The notes beneath the pieces are model-generated. The model searched no databases. It saw only the letters and a list, made by a program, of their open reading frames with translations, and was not told where the DNA came from. This document shows, one piece after another, positions 33,487 through 43,216 of a stretch of DNA of 64,000 bases. This stretch comes from UBA9732 sp052170315 (GTDB taxonomy: Bacteria > Spirochaetota > Spirochaetia > Sphaerochaetales > Sphaerochaetaceae): assembly GCA_052170315.1 (NCBI GenBank), contig JBQNAT010000006.1, forward strand, positions 1 to 64,000, in the 5' to 3' direction. How positions within the stretch are numbered: the stretch's first letter is position 1; every line of letters starts with the position of its first letter. Made by a program: the position numbers and the translations under genes.

Positions 33487-34809
33487 TCATACGGTTCCCC
33501 AAACCAACCAGATGAAAGAATAGCCGACAATAACGGCAGTCAATGTGAAAGGAACTCCGATTCTGAAAAAATCGGAGTTCTTTATTTCATAGCCCTCTTT
33601 CCTCAGTATTCCTATTGCGGTAATGTTGGCAGAGGCTCCAATGGGAGTAAGATTCCCTCCAAGAGTCGCGCCAATCAATAATCCGAAATAGAAGACAAGA
33701 GGATCTTCGCCCATCATTGATGCCAGGCTTGCAACAACGGGAATCATTGTTGTCACGTACGGTATATTGTCTATGAAAGCGGACAGGATAACGGAAACAA
33801 ATACGATAAGAGTGTAAAGAAGGAACGGATTGCCGCCCGCGGCTTTATAGAACAAAGCCGCGATGGCATCTATAACACCGGCGCTTGAAATTCCTTCGAT
33901 TATTATAAAAAGGCCGAACAATATAAGAAGAGTGTCTTTGTCAAAATTTTCAATCACGCTTCTGACAGGCTTGCCGCTCTTCTGCCTAAGGCATTCCCAT
34001 ACAATGCCGATAATGCAGATTGAAACGCAGATTATGCCGTTTCTCAGTCCCCACAAAGTATTCATAAACCCCGCAGCGGGCTCAGGAAGGAATGAGGCGC
34101 AGATTAAGAGCGCTATTGTCGAAAGCATAAGGCCCGAAGGTATATAGTCCGTTATTTTTGTTTCCACAGCTACTGATACCGGCTGGCGTTCATGCCTGAA
34201 AACGAAGACCACTATCAGAATTGAAAAAAGCGCTCCCAGCTCGGTTGCGAAGAACATTCCGGGCCGTCCTTCAATGAAGAAGAAATCAAGAAAATTCATT
34301 CCCGCAGCACCGCCCAAAAGGATAGACGTGGTATCTCCTACAAGCGTTGCCGCGCCCTGAAGATTTGAAGAGACGGCAATACAAATAAGAACAGGAACAG
34401 GAGATATCTTTATTTTCCTGCAAAGAGCAACACCTACAGGCGCAACCATAAGAACAGTTGCGACGTTGTCAACGAAGGCTGAAATTACACCGGCAAATAA
34501 TGACAGCATGGACACTGCCCACATGGTATTCGGAACTTTATGAATTATCATCTCGGACATAAGCACAGGCATTTTACTGTCTATGAACAGCTGTACTGTT
34601 CCCATAGTTCCCGCAATCATCATCAGCACATTGAAATCTACAGCCTTCAATGCTGAAAGAACGCTCATATCCCAAAAACCCAGCATCCCTAAAATCAAAA
34701 AAACAAGAGCCGAACAGCAGGATATTACAGGACGCCTGTTTTGAAATACCAGCATGAGAACATAGGTAACCATGAAAATCAGAAGAGCAAGATAAGTCAT
34801 GTTTTCCAT
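33487..34809 (-). CDS. ArsB/NhaD-type ion transporter (SLC13-like permease)
   Basis: A 440-residue membrane protein with two homologous halves: VLMMIAGTMGTVQLFIDSKM and SAFVDNVATVLMVAPVGVAL in the first, LLILFGLFIIIEGISSAGVI and SAFIDNIPYVTTMIPVVASL in the second. This FxDN(I/V) pair is the signature of the ArsB/NhaD/P-protein group. It may be a sodium/proton antiporter or an anion permease; arsenic genes are not nearby. The ATG at 34809 follows AGGAG; earlier in-frame starts up to 34881 lack one. Confidence 0.85.
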   Translation of the reverse strand: MENMTYLALLIFMVTYVLMLVFQNRRPVISCCSALVFLILGMLGFWDMSVLSALKAVDFNVLMMIAGTMGTVQLFIDSKMPVLMSEMIIHKVPNTMWAVSMLSLFAGVISAFVDNVATVLMVAPVGVALCRKIKISPVPVLICIAVSSNLQGAATLVGDTTSILLGGAAGMNFLDFFFIEGRPGMFFATELGALFSILIVVFVFRHERQPVSVAVETKITDYIPSGLMLSTIALLICASFLPEPAAGFMNTLWGLRNGIICVSICIIGIVWECLRQKSGKPVRSVIENFDKDTLLILFGLFIIIEGISSAGVIDAIAALFYKAAGGNPFLLYTLIVFVSVILSAFIDNIPYVTTMIPVVASLASMMGEDPLVFYFGLLIGATLGGNLTPIGASANITAIGILRKEGYEIKNSDFFRIGVPFTLTAVIVGYSFIWLVWGTV

Positions 34810-34962
34810 GTAATATACTCCTGATGATAATGCGTACCGGCAATGCCGTTTCATCACAAAAGAGTATAATTTACAAAACAAATATTTGACAATTTTTAAA
34901 TGAGCCGGATGAATGTAAAAACCGTCAATTTAACTTGCGATACGTTATCAGGCAATAAGAAG

Positions 34963-36006
34963 TCAGCTGAAATATACCATGTGGTTGCCGCCTGAAAGCT
35001 TTGAATAGTCAAGCTTAAGAAGTCCAAGCCTGTTTATTATCTCACGAGGGCGCAGGTCGTATGAAGAAATAACTTCATCGCTTATATCCTGTATGGTTTT
35101 ATCGGGATAAAGGCCCGCGGCTGTAACTGATACAGGCTCGCTTACCCCTATTGCATAGGCAAGCTGTACAGTACAAGTATCAAAGCCATGTTTTTTTACC
35201 ATATCCACAGCTATTTTCCTTGCGGCGTAACACGCGCTTCTGTCCACCTTTGAAGGGTCTTTCCCGCTGAAAGCCCCTCCTCCTACCGGAGCATAGCCTC
35301 CGTACTGGTCACAGACAATCTTCCTTCCCGTCAGGCCGCAGTCCGCAGCAGGGCCTCCGAAAGTCCATGAGCCGGCAGGGTTGAGAAGAAGTTTTTTTGC
35401 TTCGGGTATGCCGCTGCTAACCAAAAGCTCTTTAAGGTAGTTTTGCACCTGCCCAAGCGTATAGCCGCTTTTGTGGCAGGCGGAAACCAGAATGGTATGT
35501 ATGGGTTTGACATAGCACGGAGCAGCCGTATCTGTTGTAACCTGTGTTTTCGCGTCGCCCAAAAGTATTGTCGCGGGGTTGTTTTCTACATCGTTTTCAA
35601 TTGCCCTGATTATATCAATGGCAACCTCCTGTCCGTACGGCAGGTAATATTTTCCACCTTTTGCCGCATATCCGAACATCATTCCCTGATCCCCTGCCCC
35701 TATCTCCGAATCTGAATCAACAGCCGTTTTTATCTCCGGAGACTGTGTTGTCAGCAGGTTTATTACATCGCTCACCCTGTAATTCAGGCCTTTTCCTACA
35801 GAACGCGCTATCTTTTCATAGTCCGGCTTTGCGGAAGTTGTGATTTCACCCGCGAGTATCACCGTTTCGCGTTTTACCATACATTCGCAGGCAACGTGGG
35901 CTTCGGGGTCTTTTTTTAGTATTTGGGTAAGAACCGCGTCCGAAATCTGGTCCGCGTATTTGTCAGGATGGTATTTGCTTACCATTTCAGTTGAAAACAA
36001 TCTCAT
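34963..36006 (-). CDS. metK: S-adenosylmethionine synthetase
   Basis: A 347-residue MetK, shorter than the usual 380-400. HPDKYADQISDAVLTQIL (N-terminal ATP/methionine site), IGAGDQGMMFGYA, NPAGSWTFGGPAADCGLTGR and GGGAFSGKDPSKVDRSA are all intact, so it should be active, making SAM from methionine and ATP. The Y in place of the usual I/C after HPDK is a minor deviation. No SAM riboswitch is seen upstream. A non-functional, divergent second metK remnant lies at 6.6-7.0 kb. Confidence 0.95.
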   Translation of the reverse strand: MRLFSTEMVSKYHPDKYADQISDAVLTQILKKDPEAHVACECMVKRETVILAGEITTSAKPDYEKIARSVGKGLNYRVSDVINLLTTQSPEIKTAVDSDSEIGAGDQGMMFGYAAKGGKYYLPYGQEVAIDIIRAIENDVENNPATILLGDAKTQVTTDTAAPCYVKPIHTILVSACHKSGYTLGQVQNYLKELLVSSGIPEAKKLLLNPAGSWTFGGPAADCGLTGRKIVCDQYGGYAPVGGGAFSGKDPSKVDRSACYAARKIAVDMVKKHGFDTCTVQLAYAIGVSEPVSVTAAGLYPDKTIQDISDEVISSYDLRPREIINRLGLLKLDYSKLSGGNHMVYFS

Positions 36007-36233
36007 GTTTTCTCCTCCTTTAGCTTTATTTTAGACGGAGCAAGTAGAGAGCTTAAATCCCGTCAATTAAATTAGATTACCTTAACTATATAAAAAAACA
36101 GCTTTTCAGTAAAGAGCAAACTCTGCCATATGGCAGTGAAATTATTTGATACAGGTTGGCGGGGATTTTTCCAACAGCAAAAATTTTATGAAAATCGTCT
36201 TTGCAAGTTCTTATCACGCAGGAAAATAAAAAA

Positions 36234-36304
36234 GCAGCAGACGGGAATCGAACCCGCGTGAACCACCTTGGCAAGGTGGTGCGTAACCACTACGCTACTG
36301 CTGC
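36234..36304 (-). tRNA. tRNA-Gly(GCC)
   Basis: 71-nt cloverleaf. Acceptor GCAGCAG pairs with CTGCTGC, D arm AGCGTAGTGGTTACGC, anticodon stem ACCACC/GGTGGT encloses TTGCCAA with anticodon GCC, T arm GGGTTCGATTCCC. CCA is not encoded. Confidence 0.93.
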
Positions 36305-36539
36305 ATAACGTTGATGTTTATAACATTTTTGATGAAGTTGCGCAATAGCTCAACGGCTTTTTTCTTCGGTCATGTCCGTTTCACACCTTTTTAACGGTTT
36401 TTCACGGAATTTCAGGGCTTCCGCAAGGCCTGTTTTCCCTTATACGGAAAAATACTTTGCATATAGTAGATTTCTTTCCCCATTTTCTATATATTGGTGG
36501 GGCAACAAATTTTACTATCATACTTTTGAGAGGAATAAA

Positions 36540-37868
36540 ATGGAAATCAAGAAACTTGAGAACTCTTCCGTAGAACTTACGCTGACACTCAGCGCCGCAG
36601 CAATTGAAGAGGATTATTCAAAGACAATCAAGGACTACGCAAAGAAGCTTACACTTAAGGGCTTCAGACCCGGAAAAGCTCCTGTTTCAGTAGTAGAAAG
36701 CAAGTTCGGCGACTCTATCCGCGAAGAAGTTACTTTCAGGCTTATGGAGAAGAATCTCACGGATTCATACAAGGACATGGACGCAAAGGACCGCCCCCTT
36801 CCGTACAGCACTCCGGAGCTTCAGAACGAGGATTCCCTTCTTCCTTTCAAGCCGAATACGGACATTACATACAGTGTAATCTATGACGTCATCCCCGAAG
36901 TAAAGCTCCCCGAATACAAGGGTCTTGAAATTGAATATCCCAAAAGAGAAATCAAGGACTCCGATGTTGACGCGGAAATTGAAAAACTTCGTCAGCAGAA
37001 CGCTATGATAATCGCAAAAAACGGCGAAATTGCCGAAGGCGATATAGTAACAATCGATTACGCGGAGCTTGACGCTGACGGTAACGATATGGAAGCCAAC
37101 AAGCGCAGCGACTTCACCTTCACGGTTGGCAGTTCCTACAACTTCTACAAACTGGACAAAGAGCTTGTCGGACTGAAAAAGGGTGACGATACCGTTATTG
37201 AGAAGACTTACGGCGATGACAGCGGAATGGGCACTGACTACCTTGGAAAAACTGTAAGAATCAGGATTTCCGTCAAGGAAGTAAAAATCAAGGAAGTCCC
37301 TGAGCTGAACGACGACTTTGCTCAGGACATTAAGGACGAATACAAGACTGTTGACGACCTTGTGAAGGCCACAAGAAAGCAGCTTGAAGATTCCGCGGCG
37401 GAAGACAACAGAGCCGCAAAACTTGACTCAATTATAAAGGCCATCCTTGAGAAGACTGAAATTGCCGTTCCGAAGAGCATGGTAGAAGCCCAGCTTGAAT
37501 CCGACTGGCAGAACTTCATCCGGCGCTTCGGCATGAGCGAGACCGATGTCATGAAGATTATGGGCGCCAATGGCGGTTCAAAGGAAGAATTCCTTGAAAC
37601 CAGAAGAGCGGACACCCTTAACAACATCAGGGGCCAGCTTATAATTGAGCAGATAAAGGACGAGCAGAAGTACGAGGTTTCCGAAGAAGAGCTTGCCGAA
37701 GAGCTTAAGAACTACGGCGAGAACATTACAAAAGACAGTCCCAACTACGAGTCAATGAAAATCTATGCCGAAGACGATGTAAAGTTCAGAAAGGCAAGAA
37801 ACTTCCTGCTTGAGAACAACACCTTCAAGGCTGCGGCTCCAAAGGCAAACGAGGCATTATACGAATGA
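36540..37868 (+). CDS. tig: Trigger factor chaperone
   Basis: A 442-residue ribosome-associated chaperone and prolyl isomerase. The N-terminal ribosome-binding loop GFRPGKAP (about residue 43), the FKBP-like domain (EGDIVTIDYAELDADGN, KGDDTVIEKTYG) and the helical C-terminus are present. GAGAGGA precedes the ATG at 36540; an in-frame ATG at 36372 is without support. It overlaps clpP by 4 bp (ATGA), the usual tig-clpP-clpX cluster. Confidence 0.95.
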   Translation: MEIKKLENSSVELTLTLSAAAIEEDYSKTIKDYAKKLTLKGFRPGKAPVSVVESKFGDSIREEVTFRLMEKNLTDSYKDMDAKDRPLPYSTPELQNEDSLLPFKPNTDITYSVIYDVIPEVKLPEYKGLEIEYPKREIKDSDVDAEIEKLRQQNAMIIAKNGEIAEGDIVTIDYAELDADGNDMEANKRSDFTFTVGSSYNFYKLDKELVGLKKGDDTVIEKTYGDDSGMGTDYLGKTVRIRISVKEVKIKEVPELNDDFAQDIKDEYKTVDDLVKATRKQLEDSAAEDNRAAKLDSIIKAILEKTEIAVPKSMVEAQLESDWQNFIRRFGMSETDVMKIMGANGGSKEEFLETRRADTLNNIRGQLIIEQIKDEQKYEVSEEELAEELKNYGENITKDSPNYESMKIYAEDDVKFRKARNFLLENNTFKAAAPKANEALYE

Positions 37869-38467
37869 GAGATACGGCATCATATCTAGTTCCAACCGTA
37901 ATTGACAGCAACGGCATCAATGAAAGAGCCTACGACATCTACAGCAGGCTGCTCAAGGAGCGCATCGTTTTCCTTGACGGTGAAATTGACGACGCAAGAG
38001 CGGACCTTGTGGTGGCTCAGCTGCTCTTTTTAGAGTCCGAAGATTCAAAAAAAGACATAAGCCTATATATAAATTCACCAGGCGGAAGCGTCACGGCAGG
38101 ACTCGCGATTTATGATACCATCCAGTACCTGAGGCCCGATGTTTCAACTATTTGCATGGGACAGGCCGCTTCCATGGCAGCCCTGATACTTGCGGCAGGC
38201 ACAGGGGGAAAACGCCTTATTCTGCCATCGGCAAGAGTCATGATACATCAGCCGTGGGGCGGAGTTCAGGGACAGGTCTCCGATGTAAGTATCCACGCCA
38301 AGGAAATAATAAGGCTGAAGAAGCTTTCAATAAACTACCTTGCAAAACACACGGGACAGGACGCGCGGAAGGTGGCAGCCGACATAGAAAGAGACCATTT
38401 CATGACGGCTCAGGATGCGAAGGAATACCACCTTGTAGACATAGTCCTTAACAGAGAGGGCAAGTGA
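37865..38467 (+). CDS. clpP: ATP-dependent Clp protease proteolytic subunit
   Basis: A 200-residue serine protease. INSPGGSVTAGLAIYDTI, MGQAASMAALILAAG with the catalytic serine, RVMIHQPWGG with the histidine, and DIERDHFMTAQDA with the aspartate make the triad. It forms the tetradecameric barrel that works with ClpX. Translationally coupled to tig (ATGA overlap) and to clpX (TGATG). Confidence 0.97.
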   Translation: MRDTASYLVPTVIDSNGINERAYDIYSRLLKERIVFLDGEIDDARADLVVAQLLFLESEDSKKDISLYINSPGGSVTAGLAIYDTIQYLRPDVSTICMGQAASMAALILAAGTGGKRLILPSARVMIHQPWGGVQGQVSDVSIHAKEIIRLKKLSINYLAKHTGQDARKVAADIERDHFMTAQDAKEYHLVDIVLNREGK

Positions 38468-39717
38468 TGAAAAAAAACAACAATTACTGCTCGTTCTGCG
38501 GAAGTACCGATAAAAGGATGGTCACGGGACCCGGCGGCATAAATATCTGCGAGGACTGCATTGAGAAGTGCGTGATGATACTCAACGGCAAAGAGGAGAC
38601 TGAAACTGAAACTCTGCCTGACAAGCTGCCTACCCCGCATGAACTCAAGGAATATCTTGACCAGTATGTCATAGGACAGGAGCAGGCCAAGAAGATTCTG
38701 AGCGTTGCGGTTTACAATCACTACAAGAGAGTAAAATTCCAGAAGGAACTGGAATCCAGCGAAAACGTTTCACTGGACAAGTCCAATATTCTTATGATAG
38801 GTCCGACCGGAACCGGAAAGACCCTTCTTGCCCGCACCCTTGCCAACAGGCTTAGCGTTCCCTTCGCCATAGCAGATGCAACTACGATAACAGAGGCCGG
38901 ATATGTTGGTGAGGATGTGGAAAACATACTCTTAAAGCTTATTCAGGCAGCTGAAGGGAATATTTCGGCAGCGGAGCACGGTATTATTTTCCTTGACGAA
39001 GTGGACAAGATTGCCAAGAAAGGCGAAAACGTTTCCATTACACGCGACGTCTCCGGCGAAGGAGTCCAGCAGGCTCTTCTGAAAATAATAGAGGGAACAG
39101 TCGCCAGCGTTCCTCCGCAGGGCGGCAGAAAGCACCCCAATCAGGAAGTACTTAAAATAGATACGCGCAACATTCTTTTCATATGCGGGGGAGCTTTTGT
39201 CGGTCTTGACAGGATAATAGAGAGAAGACTGGACACATCGTCAATGGGCTTCGGAAAAGACATTGTGGAAACCCGCGACAAAGACCTTGCCGCGCTTTAT
39301 GCCAACGTTCTTCCCGATGACCTTATAAAGTTCGGCCTTATCCCGGAGTTCATAGGACGCCTGCCTATACATGTAGCGCTTAACGACCTTAAGATTCCGG
39401 AGCTTGAAAGGATTCTGACAGAGCCTAAAAACTCCATAATCAGACAGTATCAGGCAACAATGAAGCTTGATAATGTAGAGCTTGAGTTCTCAAAAGAGGC
39501 CATTCACGCCATAGCCCGGACCGCCTACGACCAGAAAACAGGCGCCAGAGGCCTGAGGAGTATTGTAGAGTCCCTTATGACGGACATCATGTACGACATT
39601 CCCTCCTGCGGCGGCGTCAAAAAAATCCTCATTGAGGAATCCACGGTTACTAAAAATACCAAACCGGTACTTATAGGCGCAGACGGGAACCCGGCGGACA
39701 TCAAGCTTCTTGGCTGA
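38467..39717 (+). CDS. clpX: ATP-dependent Clp protease ATP-binding subunit ClpX
   Basis: A 416-residue AAA+ unfoldase. The N-terminal zinc finger CSFCGSTDKR...CEDC, Walker A GPTGTGKTLLARTLA, Walker B IIFLDEVDKIAKK, and the sensor-2 region TGARGLRSIVESLM are intact. The ATG at 38467 shares its A with the clpP stop; a GTG at 38464 is an alternative. It unfolds tagged substrates for ClpP. Confidence 0.97.
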   Translation: MKKNNNYCSFCGSTDKRMVTGPGGINICEDCIEKCVMILNGKEETETETLPDKLPTPHELKEYLDQYVIGQEQAKKILSVAVYNHYKRVKFQKELESSENVSLDKSNILMIGPTGTGKTLLARTLANRLSVPFAIADATTITEAGYVGEDVENILLKLIQAAEGNISAAEHGIIFLDEVDKIAKKGENVSITRDVSGEGVQQALLKIIEGTVASVPPQGGRKHPNQEVLKIDTRNILFICGGAFVGLDRIIERRLDTSSMGFGKDIVETRDKDLAALYANVLPDDLIKFGLIPEFIGRLPIHVALNDLKIPELERILTEPKNSIIRQYQATMKLDNVELEFSKEAIHAIARTAYDQKTGARGLRSIVESLMTDIMYDIPSCGGVKKILIEESTVTKNTKPVLIGADGNPADIKLLG

Positions 39718-39720
39718 AAT

Positions 39721-40575
39721 ATGGCGACATCTATGGTTGGGAAAAGCTTCAAAAATATCATAGATTCGCATTTTCACACAGAGTCCATACTTGAACGGGG
39801 CATGGATATTTTTTCCATCTATGACAGGCTTTTTTCCGAAGGCTTTCTTGGAGGCATTGACATAGGCTGCACCCACGATGACCTTCCGCGCCGAGCCGAA
39901 CTTCTCTCCCCTTATCCCAAAATTCTTCTTGCGGGCGCGATGGGTCCATGGGAAGCGGGCAGGAATGAGAAAAATCCTCCCGACCCGGATTTCAGGTATG
40001 CCGAGATTAAAAGCTTTGAAAAGATAGGAGCGGAGCTTGAATGTCTGCGTGAAAATCTTAAAAAATACAAAGCCGCTTTCATAGGCGAGATAGGGCTTGA
40101 CTACTACTGGGGCTACGGCACACCTGAAAAGCAGCGCTTTATCTTTGAAAGTCAGATGAAAACAGCGAACGAAACGGGAAAAGCCGTAGTTATACACAAC
40201 AGAGAAGCGGATGAGGCTACAGTAGAAATAATAAAGCGCTGCGGACCGGAGAAAGGCGGGGTAATTCATTGTTTCAACGGAAGTGAAACGCTTATGAATA
40301 ATGCTCTGGAATGTGGATATTACATAAGTTTCGCAGGAAATCTTACATTCAAAAGCAATCAAAATCTGCGCGCCATGCTGAAAAGGATTCCGCTTGACAG
40401 GCTTCTTCTGGAAACGGATTCACCCTATCTTGCGCCGGTTCCTGAAAGAGGCAAACCCAACTGCCCGGAATATGTTAAATACACTTACGAATGCGCCGCC
40501 CTTACATTGGGACTCAGCCCGGAAAAACTTACGGAGCGGATTGCGGAGAACTTCAAAGAACTTTGCGGGCGCTGA
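39721..40575 (+). CDS. TatD-family metal-dependent hydrolase/DNase
   Basis: A 284-residue TIM-barrel hydrolase. IIDSHFHTES (HxH), FIGEIGLDYYW, VIHNREADEA, GVIHCFNGS and LLLETDSPYLAPVPERGKPN are the TatD signatures. It begins 3 bp after clpX, so it belongs to the same operon. TatD proteins are Mg-dependent 3'-5' exonucleases, and some act in protein quality control; the specific role is unknown. Confidence 0.9.
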   Translation: MATSMVGKSFKNIIDSHFHTESILERGMDIFSIYDRLFSEGFLGGIDIGCTHDDLPRRAELLSPYPKILLAGAMGPWEAGRNEKNPPDPDFRYAEIKSFEKIGAELECLRENLKKYKAAFIGEIGLDYYWGYGTPEKQRFIFESQMKTANETGKAVVIHNREADEATVEIIKRCGPEKGGVIHCFNGSETLMNNALECGYYISFAGNLTFKSNQNLRAMLKRIPLDRLLLETDSPYLAPVPERGKPNCPEYVKYTYECAALTLGLSPEKLTERIAENFKELCGR

Positions 40576-40578
40576 AAC

Positions 40579-40613
40579 CGGTGAGATTAACGGCTTTTTG
40601 AAACACCGTTTTT
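40579..40613 (+). terminator. Possible terminator of tig-clpP-clpX-tatD
   Basis: CGGTG/CACCG (or alternatively AACGG/CCGTT) stem followed by TTTTT, just after tatD and overlapping the 3' end of the convergent nth gene. The stem is short. Confidence 0.4.
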
Positions 40614-41273
40614 AGGGCATCTGCCGTTTTCAGGGCAAATGGAACATTTAGGACTTACGCTTGTGCAGACTTCCTGTCCGTAGGAGACAAGAAGCTCATT
40701 CAAAGGTATCCAGAATCTCTGTGGCATAACGGCCTGAAGCGCTTTTTCCGACTCTTCCGGAGTTTTTGTATTTATCCAGCCCAGACGGTTTGAAATCTGA
40801 TGAACATGGCAGTCAACGCAGATGGCATCCACACCAAAACCAAGGTTCAGAGTCAGATTTGCGGTCTTTATCCCCACTCCCGGAAGTTTCATCAGAAGTT
40901 CCGCGTCCGCGGGAACTTTTCCACCGTATTGTTCTATTAGAATCTCGCAAATCTCGTGAAGCTGAACGGCCTTTCTTTTGTAAAAACCGGCAGGAAAAAT
41001 CAGGGAAGACAGCTCATCCAAGCTGAGTTTTACCATTTCTTCAGGCGTTGGGGCAGCGGAAAGAAGCTTTTGGGAAGCCCTTAGCGTAACATCGTCTTTT
41101 GTTCGCAGTGAAATTACGGTTGAAACCAGAACCGAAAAGGGGTCCTGTTTCTGAACGGCAACCAGCGAAACAGCCGGAAGGACTTTGCCCCTTGAGGCCA
41201 AAACCTGCCTGAATTCAGTGAATATCATGTCAAAATACTGTTCATCGCGCTTCATAGACATATCCCAGCTCAT
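40587..41273 (-). CDS. nth: Endonuclease III (DNA glycosylase/AP lyase)
   Basis: About 228 residues. The helix-hairpin-helix LMKLPGVGIKTANLTL holds the catalytic lysine, AICVDCHVHQISNRLGW the catalytic aspartate, and the C-terminal CTSVSPKCSICPENGRC binds the [4Fe-4S] cluster. It removes oxidised pyrimidines. IKTAN (for RKTAN) and DCHVHQ (for DTHVFR) are slight variants. The start is uncertain (41273, 41261 or 41255); any of them overlaps the upstream gene, indicating translational coupling. Confidence 0.92.
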   Translation of the reverse strand: MSWDMSMKRDEQYFDMIFTEFRQVLASRGKVLPAVSLVAVQKQDPFSVLVSTVISLRTKDDVTLRASQKLLSAAPTPEEMVKLSLDELSSLIFPAGFYKRKAVQLHEICEILIEQYGGKVPADAELLMKLPGVGIKTANLTLNLGFGVDAICVDCHVHQISNRLGWINTKTPEESEKALQAVMPQRFWIPLNELLVSYGQEVCTSVSPKCSICPENGRCPKNGVSKSR

Positions 41274-42117
41274 AAGTTTTTCCGGCCCCCTTCTCCGCGA
41301 CTTTTGCAAGCTTCAGCGCGCCAATGAAATCAGGAGCCACAATGCCGAACAGCCTGCCCTTTGGAACTGCCGGAGCAAACCTGTAGTCAACAATCCAGTA
41401 AACGGAACTGCCGGAGCTGAAAAAAGAAGAAAGGTTTTCAACATAAGGGCACAGCGCCAAAACAATGCCGCTTTTCTTCATTTCATCCATTGTTTGCGAC
41501 GCAAAAAGACGGCTGCCCCCCTCTTCCTTAAATACGGAAAGCGTATCACGGAGAAATGCGGAAGCAATATCATCCGAATATGATATCCTGTCCCGGCTGA
41601 AAATTAAGGCAAGCTTTTCATTCATCACGGAGGGCTCGGCCGCAAGCTTCCGGGAAGCGTCAAGCCAGCCGGATTTTTCATCGGAGACAAAGACGCAGTC
41701 AAATGAAGAGACATCATTACCGCCGCTGACAGCAAAGCCCGAAACTATGGCCGAATCAAAGACGGCGGAAACGTCAATGCGGTTCTGAACGGCAAAATAC
41801 GATACAGCGGGGCTTAGAAAAACATAGCCCTTTCCGCCGCCGCTTACGCGTTCAAGAGCGGCGGAGAAAGACGTGCTGTCATTAAAGGCGGAATCTTCAA
41901 GAGTGACGACGCGCAGCCTTGAGCCGTTAAGAAGGGCTGAAAAACGAAGCCTTGAAAACCACGGTCTGTAAAGCACCTGCGAATAGGCGGAATCGGAAAC
42001 TACAGTGAATGTCGGCAGGAAAAAAAAATAAGTCGCGAAAACTGCCGCAGCAATAAAAAGAACGGACAGCAGAACTATTGGTAAAACGCGTTTTTTCTTA
42101 TTTTTTCCCCTCTTCAT
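41242..42117 (-). CDS. Membrane-anchored extracytoplasmic protein of unknown function
   Basis: A 291-residue protein: a basic N-terminus (KRGKNKKKR), one hydrophobic segment (VLPIVLLSVLFIAAAVFATY, about 11-30) and a roughly 255-residue outside domain rich in Ser, Ala, Val and Phe. The alternation of hydrophobic strands (YVFLSPAVSYF, CVFVSDEKSGW, ALIFSRDRISY) is reminiscent of periplasmic-binding-protein type I folds, but I recognise no family. It overlaps nth by about 30 bp and is co-transcribed. The ATG at 42117 is chosen because it directly precedes the basic-hydrophobic anchor. Confidence 0.6.
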   Translation of the reverse strand: MKRGKNKKKRVLPIVLLSVLFIAAAVFATYFFFLPTFTVVSDSAYSQVLYRPWFSRLRFSALLNGSRLRVVTLEDSAFNDSTSFSAALERVSGGGKGYVFLSPAVSYFAVQNRIDVSAVFDSAIVSGFAVSGGNDVSSFDCVFVSDEKSGWLDASRKLAAEPSVMNEKLALIFSRDRISYSDDIASAFLRDTLSVFKEEGGSRLFASQTMDEMKKSGIVLALCPYVENLSSFFSSGSSVYWIVDYRFAPAVPKGRLFGIVAPDFIGALKLAKVAEKGAGKTYELGYVYEAR

Positions 42118-42223
42118 GACCTGAAGATTAACAACGTTGCAATGTCTCGTCAAGCAAGCTTCACCTGCCAATTATTGACCTGTCTTTACGTTATCATTAA
42201 TATAGAGATAAGGAGATTACCAA

Positions 42224-43216
42224 ATGACATCATACAAAGAATTGGGTCTGGTCAATACCAGAGACATGTTCGCCAAAGCGATAAAGGGCGGCTATGCCGT
42301 TCCAGCCTATAACTTCAACAATATGGAGCAGCTGCAGGCAATCATCAGTGCGTGCGTAGAGACAAAATCACCCGTTATCCTTCAGGTTTCCAAGGGGGCA
42401 AGAGATTACGCAAACATGAACCTTCTCAGGAATATGGCAAAGGGCGCCACGGAATACGCGCACGAGCTTGGATACGATATTCCTATTGTTCTTCACCTTG
42501 ACCACGGTGATTCGTTCGAGACCTGCAAGGACTGCATAGACAACGGTTTCTCGTCAGTCATGATTGACGGCTCTTCCCTTCCCTACGACCAGAATGTCGC
42601 GGTAACGAAGAAAGTCGTCGAGTACGCCCACAAATTCGACGTGACAGTCGAAGGCGAGCTTGGAGTTCTTGCCGGTATTGAAGATGAGGTTCAGGCCGAG
42701 GTCTCACACTATACCCAGCCTTCAGAAGTTATTGACTTTGTTTCAAAGACCGGAGTTGACTCACTGGCCATTTCAATCGGGACAAGCCACGGAGCCTATA
42801 AGTTCACACCTGAACAGTGCACAAGAAACGAGGAAGGCATCCTTGTACCGCCGCCGCTTCGTTTTGACATCCTCAAAGAAATTGAGAAGAAGCTTCCCGG
42901 TTTCCCGATTGTCCTTCACGGTTCGTCATCCGTACCTCAGGAATACGTAAAGATGATTAACCAGTACGGCGGAAAGCTCAAGGACAGCGTAGGAATTCCC
43001 GAGTCTCAGCTCAGAGAAGCTTCAAAGAGCGCAGTTTGCAAGATAAACATAGACTCGGACGGACGGCTTGCAATGACAGCCCTTATCAGAAAGGTTCTTG
43101 CAGAGCATCCCGACGTGTTCGATCCAAGAAAGTATCTTGGTCCAGCACGCGATGCCCTTAAGAAGATGTACATGCACAAGAATATCGATGTCCTGGGTTC
43201 CGCGGGCAAGGCCTGA
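42224..43216 (+). CDS. fba: Class II fructose-1,6-bisphosphate aldolase
   Basis: A 330-residue zinc aldolase. AYNFNNMEQLQAI, VLHLDHGDSFETCK (catalytic Asp and Zn His), SVMIDGS, VEGELGVLAG, SIGTSHGAYKF and LHGSSSVPQEYV are the signatures. It cleaves fructose 1,6-bisphosphate in glycolysis. AAGGAG precedes the ATG. Its stop codon lies inside a 15-bp tandem duplication. Confidence 0.95.
   Translation: MTSYKELGLVNTRDMFAKAIKGGYAVPAYNFNNMEQLQAIISACVETKSPVILQVSKGARDYANMNLLRNMAKGATEYAHELGYDIPIVLHLDHGDSFETCKDCIDNGFSSVMIDGSSLPYDQNVAVTKKVVEYAHKFDVTVEGELGVLAGIEDEVQAEVSHYTQPSEVIDFVSKTGVDSLAISIGTSHGAYKFTPEQCTRNEEGILVPPPLRFDILKEIEKKLPGFPIVLHGSSSVPQEYVKMINQYGGKLKDSVGIPESQLREASKSAVCKINIDSDGRLAMTALIRKVLAEHPDVFDPRKYLGPARDALKKMYMHKNIDVLGSAGKA

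Noticed and set aside
33487..34809. Arsenite efflux pump
   Set aside because: The ArsB/NhaD fold is clear, but no arsR, arsC or arsA is nearby, so arsenic specificity is not supported.
36007..36233. SAM riboswitch upstream of metK
   Set aside because: The region lacks SAM-I/II/III signatures and is short and AT-rich.
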